From positions 112,136 through 176,135 of the forward strand of contig NZ_JACRYL010000001.1 in assembly GCF_014306625.1 (NCBI RefSeq): a stretch of DNA of 64,000 bases, written 5' to 3'. The DNA is from Pedobacter fastidiosus. Lineage in GTDB: Bacteria; Bacteroidota; Bacteroidia; Sphingobacteriales; Sphingobacteriaceae. The notes under the pieces were generated by a model. That model saw only the letters and a list, made by a program, of their open reading frames with translations. It searched no databases and was not told where the DNA came from. The translations under genes and the position numbers were made by a program. Shown here one piece after another: positions 8,297 through 16,945 of the stretch. Each line of letters begins with the position of its first letter. Within the stretch, counting starts at the first letter, position 1.

Positions 8297-8806
8297 ATGG
8301 CATTAGCGTACATTAACCTTAGCTCAAAACAGTATTTCAATTTTATGTGTAAAAACGATTTTGAAAGAAGAATCTATCACGATACATATAAGGAATTTCA
8401 AAAGAAATCTAAAATTTATAGTTTAAACCACAGTTTAAATACTTTTGCAGAGATGGTTCAGGCAAATGAAAGAGCGAATGCTCTGCATCAGAAATTGAAT
8501 TATATAGTAATGAATACCATCGAAGGCTTAGAAAACCAAATGCCAATTCTTAATGATGAGGAAGGAAATTCTATCTTGTTTGATTTTGCTGAATTAAATA
8601 TATACGCTTCAGATTTATTAAACAAAGCTGGTCACGTAGTTTCGATTACATATACAAGTCCGAAGTTGGTTTTACATGAAATTGTAGGCGATTTGCTGAT
8701 TTTAAGTTACGATGCAAGAAACAACAATAATGAAACTTTCATCGTAAAAATGAATAATGATATTGTTGTAAACTATGAGAAAAAAAGAGAACTGGTTTAC
8801 AGCTAG
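8297..8806 (+). CDS. hypothetical protein, 169 aa, at head of LytTR island
   Basis: Not recognised. It is a soluble 169-aa protein with no signal peptide or membrane segment: a mostly helical N-terminal half (about 20-85, with a run of charged helices around FERRIYHDTYKEFQKKSK) and a C-terminal part of likely beta strands (VVSITYTSPKLVLHEIVG...LLILSYD). It has one Cys (residue 18) and no obvious catalytic motif. The gene is 58 bp upstream of a LytS-type histidine kinase, on the same strand. A 21-bp-spaced direct repeat and a -7-like element sit just before it, suggesting it is a target or first gene of the LytTR circuit (inference). Confidence 0.75.
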   Translation: MALAYINLSSKQYFNFMCKNDFERRIYHDTYKEFQKKSKIYSLNHSLNTFAEMVQANERANALHQKLNYIVMNTIEGLENQMPILNDEEGNSILFDFAELNIYASDLLNKAGHVVSITYTSPKLVLHEIVGDLLILSYDARNNNNETFIVKMNNDIVVNYEKKRELVYS

Positions 8807-8864
8807 TTCAAATTCCAAAAAACATCTTACCAAATAGCCGGAAAAAATATCATTAATTTGTAGC

Positions 8865-10052
8865 ATGCAACGCTTTAAAACCCCAACTTTCATTATTCAT
8901 GCAGCAGGTTGGCTTTTATTTCTAACTTTTCCACTTCTGTTTATTAATAACGAGCAATCTGGTCAGAGTAGTTTTTTGTTGCTAGCATCACCATATTACT
9001 GGCTTTTTTGCCTTACTTACATGGTGATGTTCTACTTTAATGCTTTGGTTTTAGTGCCGAAGCTGATGTTTAAAAAGCGTTATTTCATATACACAGCGGT
9101 TGTTTTGGGACTCTTCAGCTTTGTTTATTATTCCCAGCCTTATGATAATTTACTTGGGCATAATAAAAGTGTAATGGCAGCAATGAAAGGCTTTCAAGAT
9201 GGTCAGCCAAAAGGGCTAAATCAATCATTACAGCCAGGGAAAGACACTACAGTTGGCCCAAATATTACAATGCCATTTGGACCCTTGCCCAATCAGGATC
9301 TTCGGATGCAAGACCCAAACCTTAAAAAACAAAAAGGAATTTTGGATCTTCACCAATCTGAAAATATCGATGTCATCAGTCTTTTTATTTTTATGATGAT
9401 TATGGGGCTGAGCATTGCTACGAGTACCGTTCAGCGTTGGCAAAATGCAGAATCTAAAGTCGTTAAAGCAGAAGCGGAGAAAGCCACGGCAGAACTTTCT
9501 TTTTTGAAGGCGCAAATTAATCCTCATTTTCTTTTCAATACACTTAATAATATCTATACCCAATCTGTAATCAATAGCGAACATACATCCGAAAGTATAA
9601 TGAAGCTCTCGAACATTATGCGATATGTTACGGATGATGTTACCCAAGATTTTGTAATGTTGAAGGATGAAATTGATTGTGTGAGAGATTATATCGAATT
9701 GCAAAGATTGAGATTGGGTGCCGATGCAGAGCTAAATTTTAATGTTCAGGGGAAACCCGATGGAAAAAAAATTGCACCATTAATTTTCATGACTTTTATT
9801 GAAAACGCCTTCAAATATGGGGTTACCAAAAAAGAAAAAACGGTTATAAATATTAATCTAAGTATTGAAAACAATAAAGTTGATTTCTCTTGCCAGAACA
9901 AAATATATCCATACAAATCTAACTTAGAGCGCAGTGGAATAGGTATTGCCAATACGAGGCAACGTTTAGAACATTTATATCCTAAGCGCCATCAGCTCAG
10001 TATCAATAACGCCGATGAAATGTTTTCGGTTAATTTGTGTGTAAATTGCTAA
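8865..10052 (+). CDS. LytS-type sensor histidine kinase
   Basis: Membrane sensor kinase of the His_kinase (PF06580) type that signals to the LytTR regulator encoded 17 bp downstream. The 395-aa protein has about four TM segments: near 10-30, 40-62 and 70-90, with a loop of about 80 residues (rich in Gly, Asn and Pro) before a fourth at about 170-190. A coiled coil (VKAEAEKATAELSFLKAQ) leads into the phosphoacceptor box INPHFLFNTLNNIY. The ATP-binding region has FIENAFKYG and GIGIANTRQRL. There is no recognisable ligand-binding domain; the sensor loop is unusual in composition. This family is common in Bacteroidetes. Confidence 0.93.
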   Translation: MQRFKTPTFIIHAAGWLLFLTFPLLFINNEQSGQSSFLLLASPYYWLFCLTYMVMFYFNALVLVPKLMFKKRYFIYTAVVLGLFSFVYYSQPYDNLLGHNKSVMAAMKGFQDGQPKGLNQSLQPGKDTTVGPNITMPFGPLPNQDLRMQDPNLKKQKGILDLHQSENIDVISLFIFMMIMGLSIATSTVQRWQNAESKVVKAEAEKATAELSFLKAQINPHFLFNTLNNIYTQSVINSEHTSESIMKLSNIMRYVTDDVTQDFVMLKDEIDCVRDYIELQRLRLGADAELNFNVQGKPDGKKIAPLIFMTFIENAFKYGVTKKEKTVININLSIENNKVDFSCQNKIYPYKSNLERSGIGIANTRQRLEHLYPKRHQLSINNADEMFSVNLCVNC

Positions 10053-10069
10053 CGCTTTTAAATTAAATT

Positions 10070-10774
10070 ATGGCTTTAAAATGTGTAGCTATTGATGATG
10101 AGCCTTTGGCGCTCGAACTTATAAAAACCTATGTAGCTAGGTTTCCAGGACTGCAGCTGGTACAGGTTTTTGAGGATGCACTTTCTGGTGCCGAATATTT
10201 AAAACAGAATGCTGTTGATTTACTTTTTGTAGATGTTAATATGCCAGATATTACTGGTGTTGAGCTGGTTCGCAGTTTGGTAAATAGCCCGATGATTATT
10301 TTTACAACAGCTTACCGGAATTATGCCTTCGAAAGTTACGAACTACAGGCCATCGATTATCTATTAAAACCGATTGATTTTACGCGTTTTACCGCAGCGG
10401 TAGAAAAAGCCATAGACTTTCATAAATACAAAAACTCAACTCAGGAAAGCACAAACGATGAAAGTATTTATGTGTATTCTGAGTATAAAATGATTAAAAT
10501 TTTGCTTCGCGATATTGAATATATTGAAAGCATGGGCGATTACCTTAAAATTTATTTAAGCACAAGTGACAGACCAACGCTAACCTTAATGACAATGAAA
10601 AAGGTGCTAGAAAAACTTCCTGCAGATCAGTTTACAAGAATTCATAGAAGTTATATTGTGGCATTGAATAAAATAAAATCTATCCATAACAGGAAAGTTA
10701 AATTGGCTAATTCTGAGTTGCCAGTTGGCGATGCTTATGCCGATTTTATTAATCAACAAAAAGGAAATATTTAA
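10070..10774 (+). CDS. LytTR-family response regulator
   Basis: Two-component response regulator, 234 aa. The receiver domain (about 1-120) has the acidic pocket at DDEP, the phosphoacceptor Asp in FVDVNMPD and a conserved Lys in YLLKPIDF. The C-terminal LytTR DNA-binding domain (about 135-230) holds IEYIESMGDYLKIY and FTRIHRSYIVALNKI. It pairs with the upstream kinase. LytTR domains bind direct repeats about 21 bp apart; one such repeat lies upstream of the first gene of this island. The next gene begins only 6 bp after its stop, so the regulator may be cotranscribed with the biosynthetic genes. Confidence 0.94.
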   Translation: MALKCVAIDDEPLALELIKTYVARFPGLQLVQVFEDALSGAEYLKQNAVDLLFVDVNMPDITGVELVRSLVNSPMIIFTTAYRNYAFESYELQAIDYLLKPIDFTRFTAAVEKAIDFHKYKNSTQESTNDESIYVYSEYKMIKILLRDIEYIESMGDYLKIYLSTSDRPTLTLMTMKKVLEKLPADQFTRIHRSYIVALNKIKSIHNRKVKLANSELPVGDAYADFINQQKGNI

Positions 10775-10780
10775 TAGGTT

Positions 10781-11023
10781 ATGAAACTAAAATCGAATAT
10801 AGCGACAAGCGAAAATGGATTTATTTTCAATCCAGCAACCGGCGATTCTTTTACTAGTAATGGCATTGCAGCCGAGATTTTGGCTTATATGAAACTGGCT
10901 GAATCTGAACAAGAAATTAAAAAACGCATTATAGATAAATACGAAGTAGAGCCTAGTCAGTTGGAACGAGATTGGGACGATTATATGTTGCAATTAAAAG
11001 AAGCAAATCTCTTAGACTTGTAA
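10781..11023 (+). CDS. PqqD-like protein (RRE-type winged helix)
   Basis: An 80-aa protein with the PqqD fold: short beta strands at the N-terminus (IATSENGFIFNPATGDSFTSN) and a helical half (EQEIKKRIIDKYEVEPSQLERDWDDYMLQLKEANLLDL). In PQQ and RiPP systems such domains bind a leader or precursor peptide and present it to a modifying enzyme. No precursor peptide or radical-SAM enzyme is seen nearby. Here it sits between a LytTR regulator (6 bp upstream) and an ATP-grasp ligase (20 bp downstream), so it may present a substrate to the ligase or act as a carrier (inference). The HPr-kinase-related systems that also use PqqD are not present. Confidence 0.8.
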   Translation: MKLKSNIATSENGFIFNPATGDSFTSNGIAAEILAYMKLAESEQEIKKRIIDKYEVEPSQLERDWDDYMLQLKEANLLDL

Positions 11024-11043
11024 GGCAAAAATTAAAACTAATC

Positions 11044-12111
11044 ATGTACGTTTCCCAAAATAAAAAAGACTCTAAAGCATTAACCATAGCTGTTACAGGC
11101 TTAAATGCGAACGATAATCCAGGCCCTGGATTGGCGGTAATTAGAGCTTTGCGTGATGGTTTTGGGAGTGATTTGAAAATTATCGGCTTAGCTTACGAAA
11201 CATTGGAGCCCGCAATTTATTTAAAAGATCACATAGATAAAACGTACCAAATTCCATATCCTTCGGCTGGGGTTAAAGCTTTGTTAGAAAGGTTAAGCTA
11301 CATTCAGGAAAAGGAGAATATTGACGTATTGATTCCGAATTTTGATGCGGAACTTCACAATTTTATTAAGATAGAAAAAGAATTATTATCCATTGGAATT
11401 AAAACATTTTTACCTTCTCACAAACAGTTAGAAGAAAGAGACAAAGTAAATTTAAAAGCCTTTGGCGATAAGAATAATTTTAAGGTGCCTGCTGATGAAG
11501 TGATTTTCAAATCATCAGAAATTGATGTTCCGGCAGAGAAGTTTGGTTATCCTTTATTGGTAAAGGGAAAATTTTATGATGCATATGTAGTTCAAAATGC
11601 TTCGGATGCGCACAAGGCTTTTCACAAGTTGCATGCGAAATGGGGCTTGCCAATCATCATCCAAAAATTTATAAAGGGAACCGAAATTAATATTGCAGGT
11701 TTGGGAGATGGAATGGGCGATGCAATTAGCGTAATCCCAATGCGGAAAATGTACATCACAGAAAAAGGTAAAGCTTGGGCAGGAATTACTATTGAAGATG
11801 AAAAACTGATTGCACTTGCTAAAGATTTCGCTAAAGCAACAAACTGGAAAGGTGGCTTTGAGTTGGAAATTATGAAAGAAGATAATGGCGATTTATACAT
11901 TATGGAAGTAAATCCGCGTTTTCCGGCATGGATTTATTTAACAGTTGCTTCTGGTCAAAATCAGCCAAAGGCGCTCGTAGATTTAGCCTTAGGAAACCCA
12001 ATTGATAGTTTTTCCACTTACAAAACAGGCAAAATGTTTGTTCGCTATGCTTGGGATAATGTGGTAGATGTAGAAGAATTTCAGAAGTTTTCTGCTTTTG
12101 GGGAACTTTAA
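11044..12111 (+). CDS. ATP-grasp carboxylate-amine/thiol ligase-like protein
   Basis: A 355-aa ATP-grasp enzyme related in fold to biotin carboxylase and carbamoyl-phosphate synthase, expected to activate a carboxylate as acyl phosphate and join it to a nucleophile. A Rossmann-like N-terminal part (TIAVTGLNANDNPGPGLAVI) is followed by the grasp domain: ATP-contact Lys in PLLVKGK, IIIQKFIKGTEINIAGL, and the metal site IMEVNPRFP (Glu288, Asn290). The open frame reaches back to 10972, but that would overlap the PqqD gene by 52 bp; the ATG at 11044 is preferred. Its partners are the PqqD-like protein just upstream and the decarboxylase downstream. The substrate is unknown. Confidence 0.85.
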   Translation: MYVSQNKKDSKALTIAVTGLNANDNPGPGLAVIRALRDGFGSDLKIIGLAYETLEPAIYLKDHIDKTYQIPYPSAGVKALLERLSYIQEKENIDVLIPNFDAELHNFIKIEKELLSIGIKTFLPSHKQLEERDKVNLKAFGDKNNFKVPADEVIFKSSEIDVPAEKFGYPLLVKGKFYDAYVVQNASDAHKAFHKLHAKWGLPIIIQKFIKGTEINIAGLGDGMGDAISVIPMRKMYITEKGKAWAGITIEDEKLIALAKDFAKATNWKGGFELEIMKEDNGDLYIMEVNPRFPAWIYLTVASGQNQPKALVDLALGNPIDSFSTYKTGKMFVRYAWDNVVDVEEFQKFSAFGEL

Positions 12112-12116
12112 ATTAA

Positions 12117-12241
12117 TTAACCACAGATAAAAAGGATGAACACAGATAAGATTTAGTTTAACCATGGAAGGCATTTAAGAAAATATAAGAATGGTTATCT
12201 CTTTATAGACGATAGGTCAGGTCTTTAAAATCTGTGGTTAA
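12117..12241. repeat. intergenic inverted repeat, 12-bp perfect arms
   Basis: TTAACCACAGAT at 12117-12128 and its exact complement ATCTGTGGTTAA at 12230-12241 bracket about 100 bp. A second CACAGATAA lies 19 bp into the element. It occupies most of the 208-bp gap between the ATP-grasp and decarboxylase genes and could be a small non-autonomous palindromic element. Confidence 0.6.
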
Positions 12242-12286
12242 ACGACAGTTGTCTTGATACAAAAAAAATAAATTAGAAATCCAAAA

Positions 12287-12314
12287 GCCCTCTCCTTTGG
12301 GGAGGGTTGGGAGG
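12287..12314 (+). repeat. CCCTC/GAGGG hairpin leading into GGGAGG before the decarboxylase
   Basis: A CCCTC..GGGGAGGG palindrome with loop TCCTTT is followed by TTGGGAGG (ends 12314) and the ATG at 12320. GGGAGG is placed like a Shine-Dalgarno sequence, 5 bp from the ATG, which supports that start. A similar hairpin plus TTGGGG stands just before rsmA. Confidence 0.55.
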
Positions 12315-12319
12315 TGCTT

Positions 12320-13666
12320 ATGAAACAAAAATACGAACGGCCAACAATCAAAAAAATGAATACCGGACTGATGAACAAGTTTGGTACGCGTACGGATTTT
12401 GATCCTGTTAAAGAGATTGAAGGTGTTACGGTTAAGAGTTTGGTTGAACAATACGGTTCGCCCGTTTTTGTATTGTCTGAAAAGCAGATTAGGAGAAATT
12501 ATCAATCCGCTGTTCGTTCGTTTAAAACAAGATATCCAAAAGTTCAGTTTGCTTGGAGTTATAAAACCAATTATCTAAATGCCGTTTGCAAAATCTTTCA
12601 TCAAGAAGGAAGTTGGGCAGAGGTGGTTTCTGGTTTTGAATATCATAAGGCACTTGGAAATGGCGTTTCTGGAAATCAAATTATCTTCAACGGACCAGAT
12701 AAAAAAGAAGCAGACTTAATCTTAGCAATCGAAAATCATTCACTCATCCATATTGATCATTTTGATGAGCTTTATCTTTTAATATGCATTTGTGATAATT
12801 TAAACAAAAAAGCTAAAGTAGCCATCAGAGTAAATTTTGATACAGGTGTCTATCCGATTTGGGATAGATTTGGTTTTAATTACGAAAACGGTCAGGCTTG
12901 GACCGCCATAAATAAAATTACCTCAACAATAAACCTCGAATTAGTTGGTCTACATTGTCATATAGGTACATTTATGCTTTCTACGTCAGCCTATTCTATA
13001 GCTTCTACAAAACTTTGTACTTTGGCTAAACGTTGCAAAGTTGAACTTCAAAATCCAATTCAATACCTAGATTTGGGTGGTGGTTTCCCATCAACTAATA
13101 CTTTAAAAGGAGCCTATCTCCCTGGTGTAGATACCGTTCCATCTGTAGAAGATTTTGCAGAAGCGATTACGAACACTATCCTTAATTTCGGTTTTACGCC
13201 AGATGAATTGCCTCTTTTAATTTTAGAAAGCGGTCGTGTTTTAATAGATGATGCAGGCTATTTATTCGGTAGCGTAATTGCCAACAAAAGATTAAGTGAC
13301 GGAAGACGAGCAACAATAATGGACTTTGGAATCAACATTTTGTTCACTTCAAATTGGTATGATCATAAAATAAGTCCGGCACAAGAAAGCTCGCAATACA
13401 CCGAGGAAACCGTTTTATTTGGCCCACTATGTATGAATATTGATGTGGTTAGAGAAAGCATAAATCTCCCACTTTTAGAAACCGGCGACCAAGTGGTGGT
13501 ACATAAAGTTGGGGCTTATAACATGACCCAATGGATGCAATTTATTAACATGAGGCCAGCAGTTGTTTTAATAGATCAGAATGGTCAAAGTCATCAAATT
13601 AGAAAACCAGAAACACTAGAATATTTAGAGATGATGGAAGAAATACCCAAACATTTGAAATCATAA
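12320..13666 (+). CDS. PLP-dependent decarboxylase, LysA/group-IV fold, divergent
   Basis: A 448-aa alanine-racemase-fold decarboxylase similar to diaminopimelate decarboxylase. The PLP lysine is in FAWSYKTNYLN (Lys82); HCHIGT, YLDLGGGFP (phosphate-binding glycines) and ESGRVLIDDAG follow in the expected order. The C-terminal motif that reads CESGD in LysA is GPLCMNID here: the Cys (371) remains but the Glu that helps bind the substrate is Asn. This suggests a decarboxylase with different specificity. An N-terminal extension of about 40 residues precedes the fold. The ATG at 12320 is chosen because of a GGGAGG 5 bp upstream. It is 4 bp before the next gene, so translational coupling is likely. 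Confidence 0.82.
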   Translation: MKQKYERPTIKKMNTGLMNKFGTRTDFDPVKEIEGVTVKSLVEQYGSPVFVLSEKQIRRNYQSAVRSFKTRYPKVQFAWSYKTNYLNAVCKIFHQEGSWAEVVSGFEYHKALGNGVSGNQIIFNGPDKKEADLILAIENHSLIHIDHFDELYLLICICDNLNKKAKVAIRVNFDTGVYPIWDRFGFNYENGQAWTAINKITSTINLELVGLHCHIGTFMLSTSAYSIASTKLCTLAKRCKVELQNPIQYLDLGGGFPSTNTLKGAYLPGVDTVPSVEDFAEAITNTILNFGFTPDELPLLILESGRVLIDDAGYLFGSVIANKRLSDGRRATIMDFGINILFTSNWYDHKISPAQESSQYTEETVLFGPLCMNIDVVRESINLPLLETGDQVVVHKVGAYNMTQWMQFINMRPAVVLIDQNGQSHQIRKPETLEYLEMMEEIPKHLKS

Positions 13667-13670
13667 TTAC

Positions 13671-15824
13671 TTGAAAAAACACATTCAATATTACCTACAT
13701 GCGGGCTTAAATAGCTACGCAATTTTGTTTTTTTCTCAAAACAAAATCTTGGGTGCGCTATTGTTTGTAGTTTCTATGTTTAGTTTAACCGCTGGAATTA
13801 GTGGATTAATCTGCGTTATATTTTCAATTGCGTTGGTTACCATTTTGGGGTTTGATAGAGAAGAGATCAAATTAGGATTGTACAGTTTTAATTCATTGCT
13901 TTTGGGCATCGGTTTTGGAACATTCTATAACTTCAATTATGCATTTTGGTTTTGGCTTTTTGCCTCAACGCTTCTGTGTATTATGCTCAGCGTAAACATT
14001 AAAGCACTTTTAGGAAAATATGCCTTGCCAACTTTATCGGTTCCATTTATCATTACTTTTTGGCTTGTTCTAGTTGCCGTAAATGGTTACGCCGGTATGG
14101 GTTTAATGCAGAAAAGTAGTTATGTTATTTTCGAATTAAACACCAATGGCTCATCTCATTTTAGTCAGCTCTGCAAGTTTTTCGATGATTTAAATATGTC
14201 GCCTTACGTGGCTTTGTTTTTTAGATCGGTAAGTGCAGTGTTGTTTCAAAATAGCATTCTTGCGGGCATATTAATCAGTATAGGTTTTTTCATCCATTCC
14301 CGCATCGGGTTCAGTTTGTTAGTTATTGGCTTCATAGTAGCCTGTATTATAAACCACCTCACCGGAACTTATCCCGAAGGCATAAGTAACTACCATTTAG
14401 GTGCAAATTTTATGATGGTGAGTTGTGCCATTGGCGGATTTTTTCTCATCCCATCTTGGCGCTCATATTTATGGGCTATAGTGGCTATTCCGTTTACATT
14501 CTTATTGGTTAACGGCTTTTCTAAGCTTCTCGGTTTATACAATTTGCCAGTTTTTTCGATACCATTTTGTTTTGTAACCATCGGGCTTTTGTATTTCTTT
14601 ATGCTCAGAAAAAAGCCCGGAAAACTGCAACTTACAGCGCTTCAGAATTATTCGCCAGAAACCAATTTATATCAGTTTTTAAATGGACAGGAAAGGTTAA
14701 AAGATTTTAGGTACTTAAGGTTAGGATTGCCTTTTATGGGCGCATGGACAGTTTCTCAAGGGTATGAAGGTGCAATTACCCACCAAGGAGAATGGAGCGA
14801 GGCATTGGATTTTGTATTGAAGGATTTGGACAATAAAACCTATCAATTGCCCGGAATTAAACCAGAAGATTATTATTGTTTTAACAAACCCATTTTAGCC
14901 GTTGCTGATGGTGTTGTAGAGGAAGTAATTAATCATATTGATGATAATGTGATTGGCCAAGTTAATCTTCAGCAAAATTGGGGAAATACGGTCGTAATTA
15001 AACACGCGGAAGATTTGTATTCAAAAGTTTCGCATCTAAAAAAGAATTCTGTTAAAGTTAAAGTAGGGGATTTTGTACGGCAAGGGGAAATTATTGGGCA
15101 ATGTGGAAATTCGGGTCGTTCGCCAGAACCACATCTTCATTTTCAGATGCAAACAACGCCTTATATCGGCTCTAAAACTTTCGCTTATCCATTCGCATAT
15201 TTTGTGAATGAGCAAAATAATCAACTTCAAAATTTCGAGGTTCCCAAAGAAGGTGAAACCATTCAATCGCCAGAAATTAATGCTTATTTAAAACATGCTT
15301 TTAACTTTCAACCAGGCTATATTGCTAAAATTAAAAGTGATAATGGCAAGCACGAAACTTGGGAGGTTTTTACAGATAGCCTGAACTATAATTATTTTTA
15401 TTGTCATGAAAATCAATCAATTGCTTACTTCATAAATAATCTCAATTCATTTTATTTTACGCGTTTTTATGGAAGTAAACAATCGCTTTTGTATCTTTTT
15501 TATCAAAGTGCATATAAAATCAATTTCTCAACACACGCTGTAAATGATGTTTATGCAACAGATTCTGAAAGCTTTAAGCCTAATTTATGGCTGCAAGATT
15601 TAATCTCACCATTTTTTACTTACATCAAAAGGGTTTATTCGAATGTATCAGTTTTACAAAGCGATGGATTAGAAATTAACGTTAAAGCAATCGATGAAAT
15701 ATTAGGAAGAAGCAAAAAGTTATTTGATGCAGAAATTAAAATCAGCAATAAAGGAATTACGGATTTAGAACTGCTGTGCAAAAACAAAAAAGTTAAAATT
15801 AAATGGGAAACAGACTTAAGTTAA
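13671..15824 (+). CDS. urea-transporter-fold membrane domain fused to M23 metallopeptidase
   Basis: A 717-aa fusion. Residues about 1-310 form a ten-helix-like membrane domain resembling the urea transporter (UT) family: two similar halves with AGISGL and LGLYSFNSLLLGIGFG in the first and NYHLGANFMMVSCAIGG in the second. Residues about 350-510 form an M23 (LytM) endopeptidase domain: first Zn motif HQGEWSEALDF (His371, Asp380), then KVSHL, GNSGRS and the HLH motif (His488, His490), so the catalytic set looks complete. A 200-residue C-terminal region is unassigned. It starts with TTG at 13671; no ATG precedes the first helix. It is 4 bp after the decarboxylase and overlaps the next gene by 22 bp. 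Confidence 0.82.
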   Translation: MKKHIQYYLHAGLNSYAILFFSQNKILGALLFVVSMFSLTAGISGLICVIFSIALVTILGFDREEIKLGLYSFNSLLLGIGFGTFYNFNYAFWFWLFASTLLCIMLSVNIKALLGKYALPTLSVPFIITFWLVLVAVNGYAGMGLMQKSSYVIFELNTNGSSHFSQLCKFFDDLNMSPYVALFFRSVSAVLFQNSILAGILISIGFFIHSRIGFSLLVIGFIVACIINHLTGTYPEGISNYHLGANFMMVSCAIGGFFLIPSWRSYLWAIVAIPFTFLLVNGFSKLLGLYNLPVFSIPFCFVTIGLLYFFMLRKKPGKLQLTALQNYSPETNLYQFLNGQERLKDFRYLRLGLPFMGAWTVSQGYEGAITHQGEWSEALDFVLKDLDNKTYQLPGIKPEDYYCFNKPILAVADGVVEEVINHIDDNVIGQVNLQQNWGNTVVIKHAEDLYSKVSHLKKNSVKVKVGDFVRQGEIIGQCGNSGRSPEPHLHFQMQTTPYIGSKTFAYPFAYFVNEQNNQLQNFEVPKEGETIQSPEINAYLKHAFNFQPGYIAKIKSDNGKHETWEVFTDSLNYNYFYCHENQSIAYFINNLNSFYFTRFYGSKQSLLYLFYQSAYKINFSTHAVNDVYATDSESFKPNLWLQDLISPFFTYIKRVYSNVSVLQSDGLEINVKAIDEILGRSKKLFDAEIKISNKGITDLELLCKNKKVKIKWETDLS

Positions 15825-16945
15825 CTGCCCTACTTTTAATTGTTTTTGTAACAATTGGCAAGGCTCAAACAGAATTTCAAAAAACAGATAGCATTTCGCT
15901 ATCGCTCTATAATTCAGCCGAATGGCAAAAATTAATCAATTTTGGTAAAGATGCAATTGCCAAAGGCGATGATTTTCCTTTGCTGAGATTACGGGTTGGT
16001 TATGCATCATTTGTAAGAGAAAATTTTACAGACGCATTAACGCAATACAACAAAATTTTAGAAACAGATCGGTTTAATCAAATTGCACTGTATTACGCCT
16101 ATTTATGTAATGTGTACTTAAACCGGCCAGAAGATGCAGGCTTTTTAGCCCGGCGTTTGGAAGACAAAACCGTAGAAGGAAAAAAAGTAAATCGATTCAG
16201 TTTATTATCAGCAGGTGCAGAAACAGGAATAAAATTTACCAATATTTACGAACGCGGAAACTCTACTTATTCTAGGGCATTTGTTGATGTGCGGTTAGGT
16301 TACCGATTAACGTTATCGCAATCTTTTACTTATTTTAATCAACCCATTCGTGATGATGATATCGAACAGCCTGGCTATTATGTAAAGCTGAATTACACTC
16401 CATTTCAAAAAATAAACATCATTGGCGCTTATCATTATATGCGTTCCAATCTTCACCAGTTGGTTTATCAAAACAACGTTGGTTTGCTTGGATTAAGATA
16501 TTCGGATGCTGGAGATGATTTGCAGGGTGATTTTATTTTATCTCAAATTGGAGATGAAAAAACTAGACAGTATAATTTAAAGTTTACGAAATATATCACC
16601 GGGAATTTAAATTTATATACCATTTCGAGGTTAACGATGATGGATGTAAGCGGTGAGCAGAATTTGGTTTTTCACCAGTTGGTTGGCTTTAAGCCGATTA
16701 GGAATCTTTGGTTTGAAGAAGGCGTTACTTTTGGAAATCAATATAATTACGCAGAGGCTGATGGTAGGTATATTTACAACGGTTTCGACAAAACGAAGTT
16801 TAAGGTGGTGTCTAATTGTTATTTTTTGTTAAAACAGCATATACTGTTAGGTTTGAATTATACATTTGAGCGTAAATCAGATAATATTTTTAAATTTAAT
16901 TATTTACAACACTCAATTAACGGAGGCATTACATGGAATTTTTAA
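15803..16945 (+). CDS. YaiO-like outer-membrane barrel protein with TPR N-terminus
   Basis: A 380-aa secreted protein. A signal peptide of about 21 residues ends at GKAQ. One or two TPR-like helical pairs follow (about 55-115, with FTDALTQYNKILETDRFNQIALYYAY). From about 130 on, alternating aromatic strands fit a beta-barrel ending in the typical terminal aromatic (GGITWNF). This arrangement resembles the YaiO family of outer-membrane proteins; the role is unknown. It overlaps the UT-M23 gene by 22 bp and the next TPR gene by 13 bp, strong evidence for one operon. It may be an outer-membrane exit or anchor for the island's product. Confidence 0.75.
   Translation: MGNRLKLTALLLIVFVTIGKAQTEFQKTDSISLSLYNSAEWQKLINFGKDAIAKGDDFPLLRLRVGYASFVRENFTDALTQYNKILETDRFNQIALYYAYLCNVYLNRPEDAGFLARRLEDKTVEGKKVNRFSLLSAGAETGIKFTNIYERGNSTYSRAFVDVRLGYRLTLSQSFTYFNQPIRDDDIEQPGYYVKLNYTPFQKINIIGAYHYMRSNLHQLVYQNNVGLLGLRYSDAGDDLQGDFILSQIGDEKTRQYNLKFTKYITGNLNLYTISRLTMMDVSGEQNLVFHQLVGFKPIRNLWFEEGVTFGNQYNYAEADGRYIYNGFDKTKFKVVSNCYFLLKQHILLGLNYTFERKSDNIFKFNYLQHSINGGITWNF

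Noticed and set aside
10781..11023. HPr-kinase-related PqqD system
   Set aside because: No HprK-like kinase or radical-SAM gene lies within reach; only the PqqD-like fold is shared.
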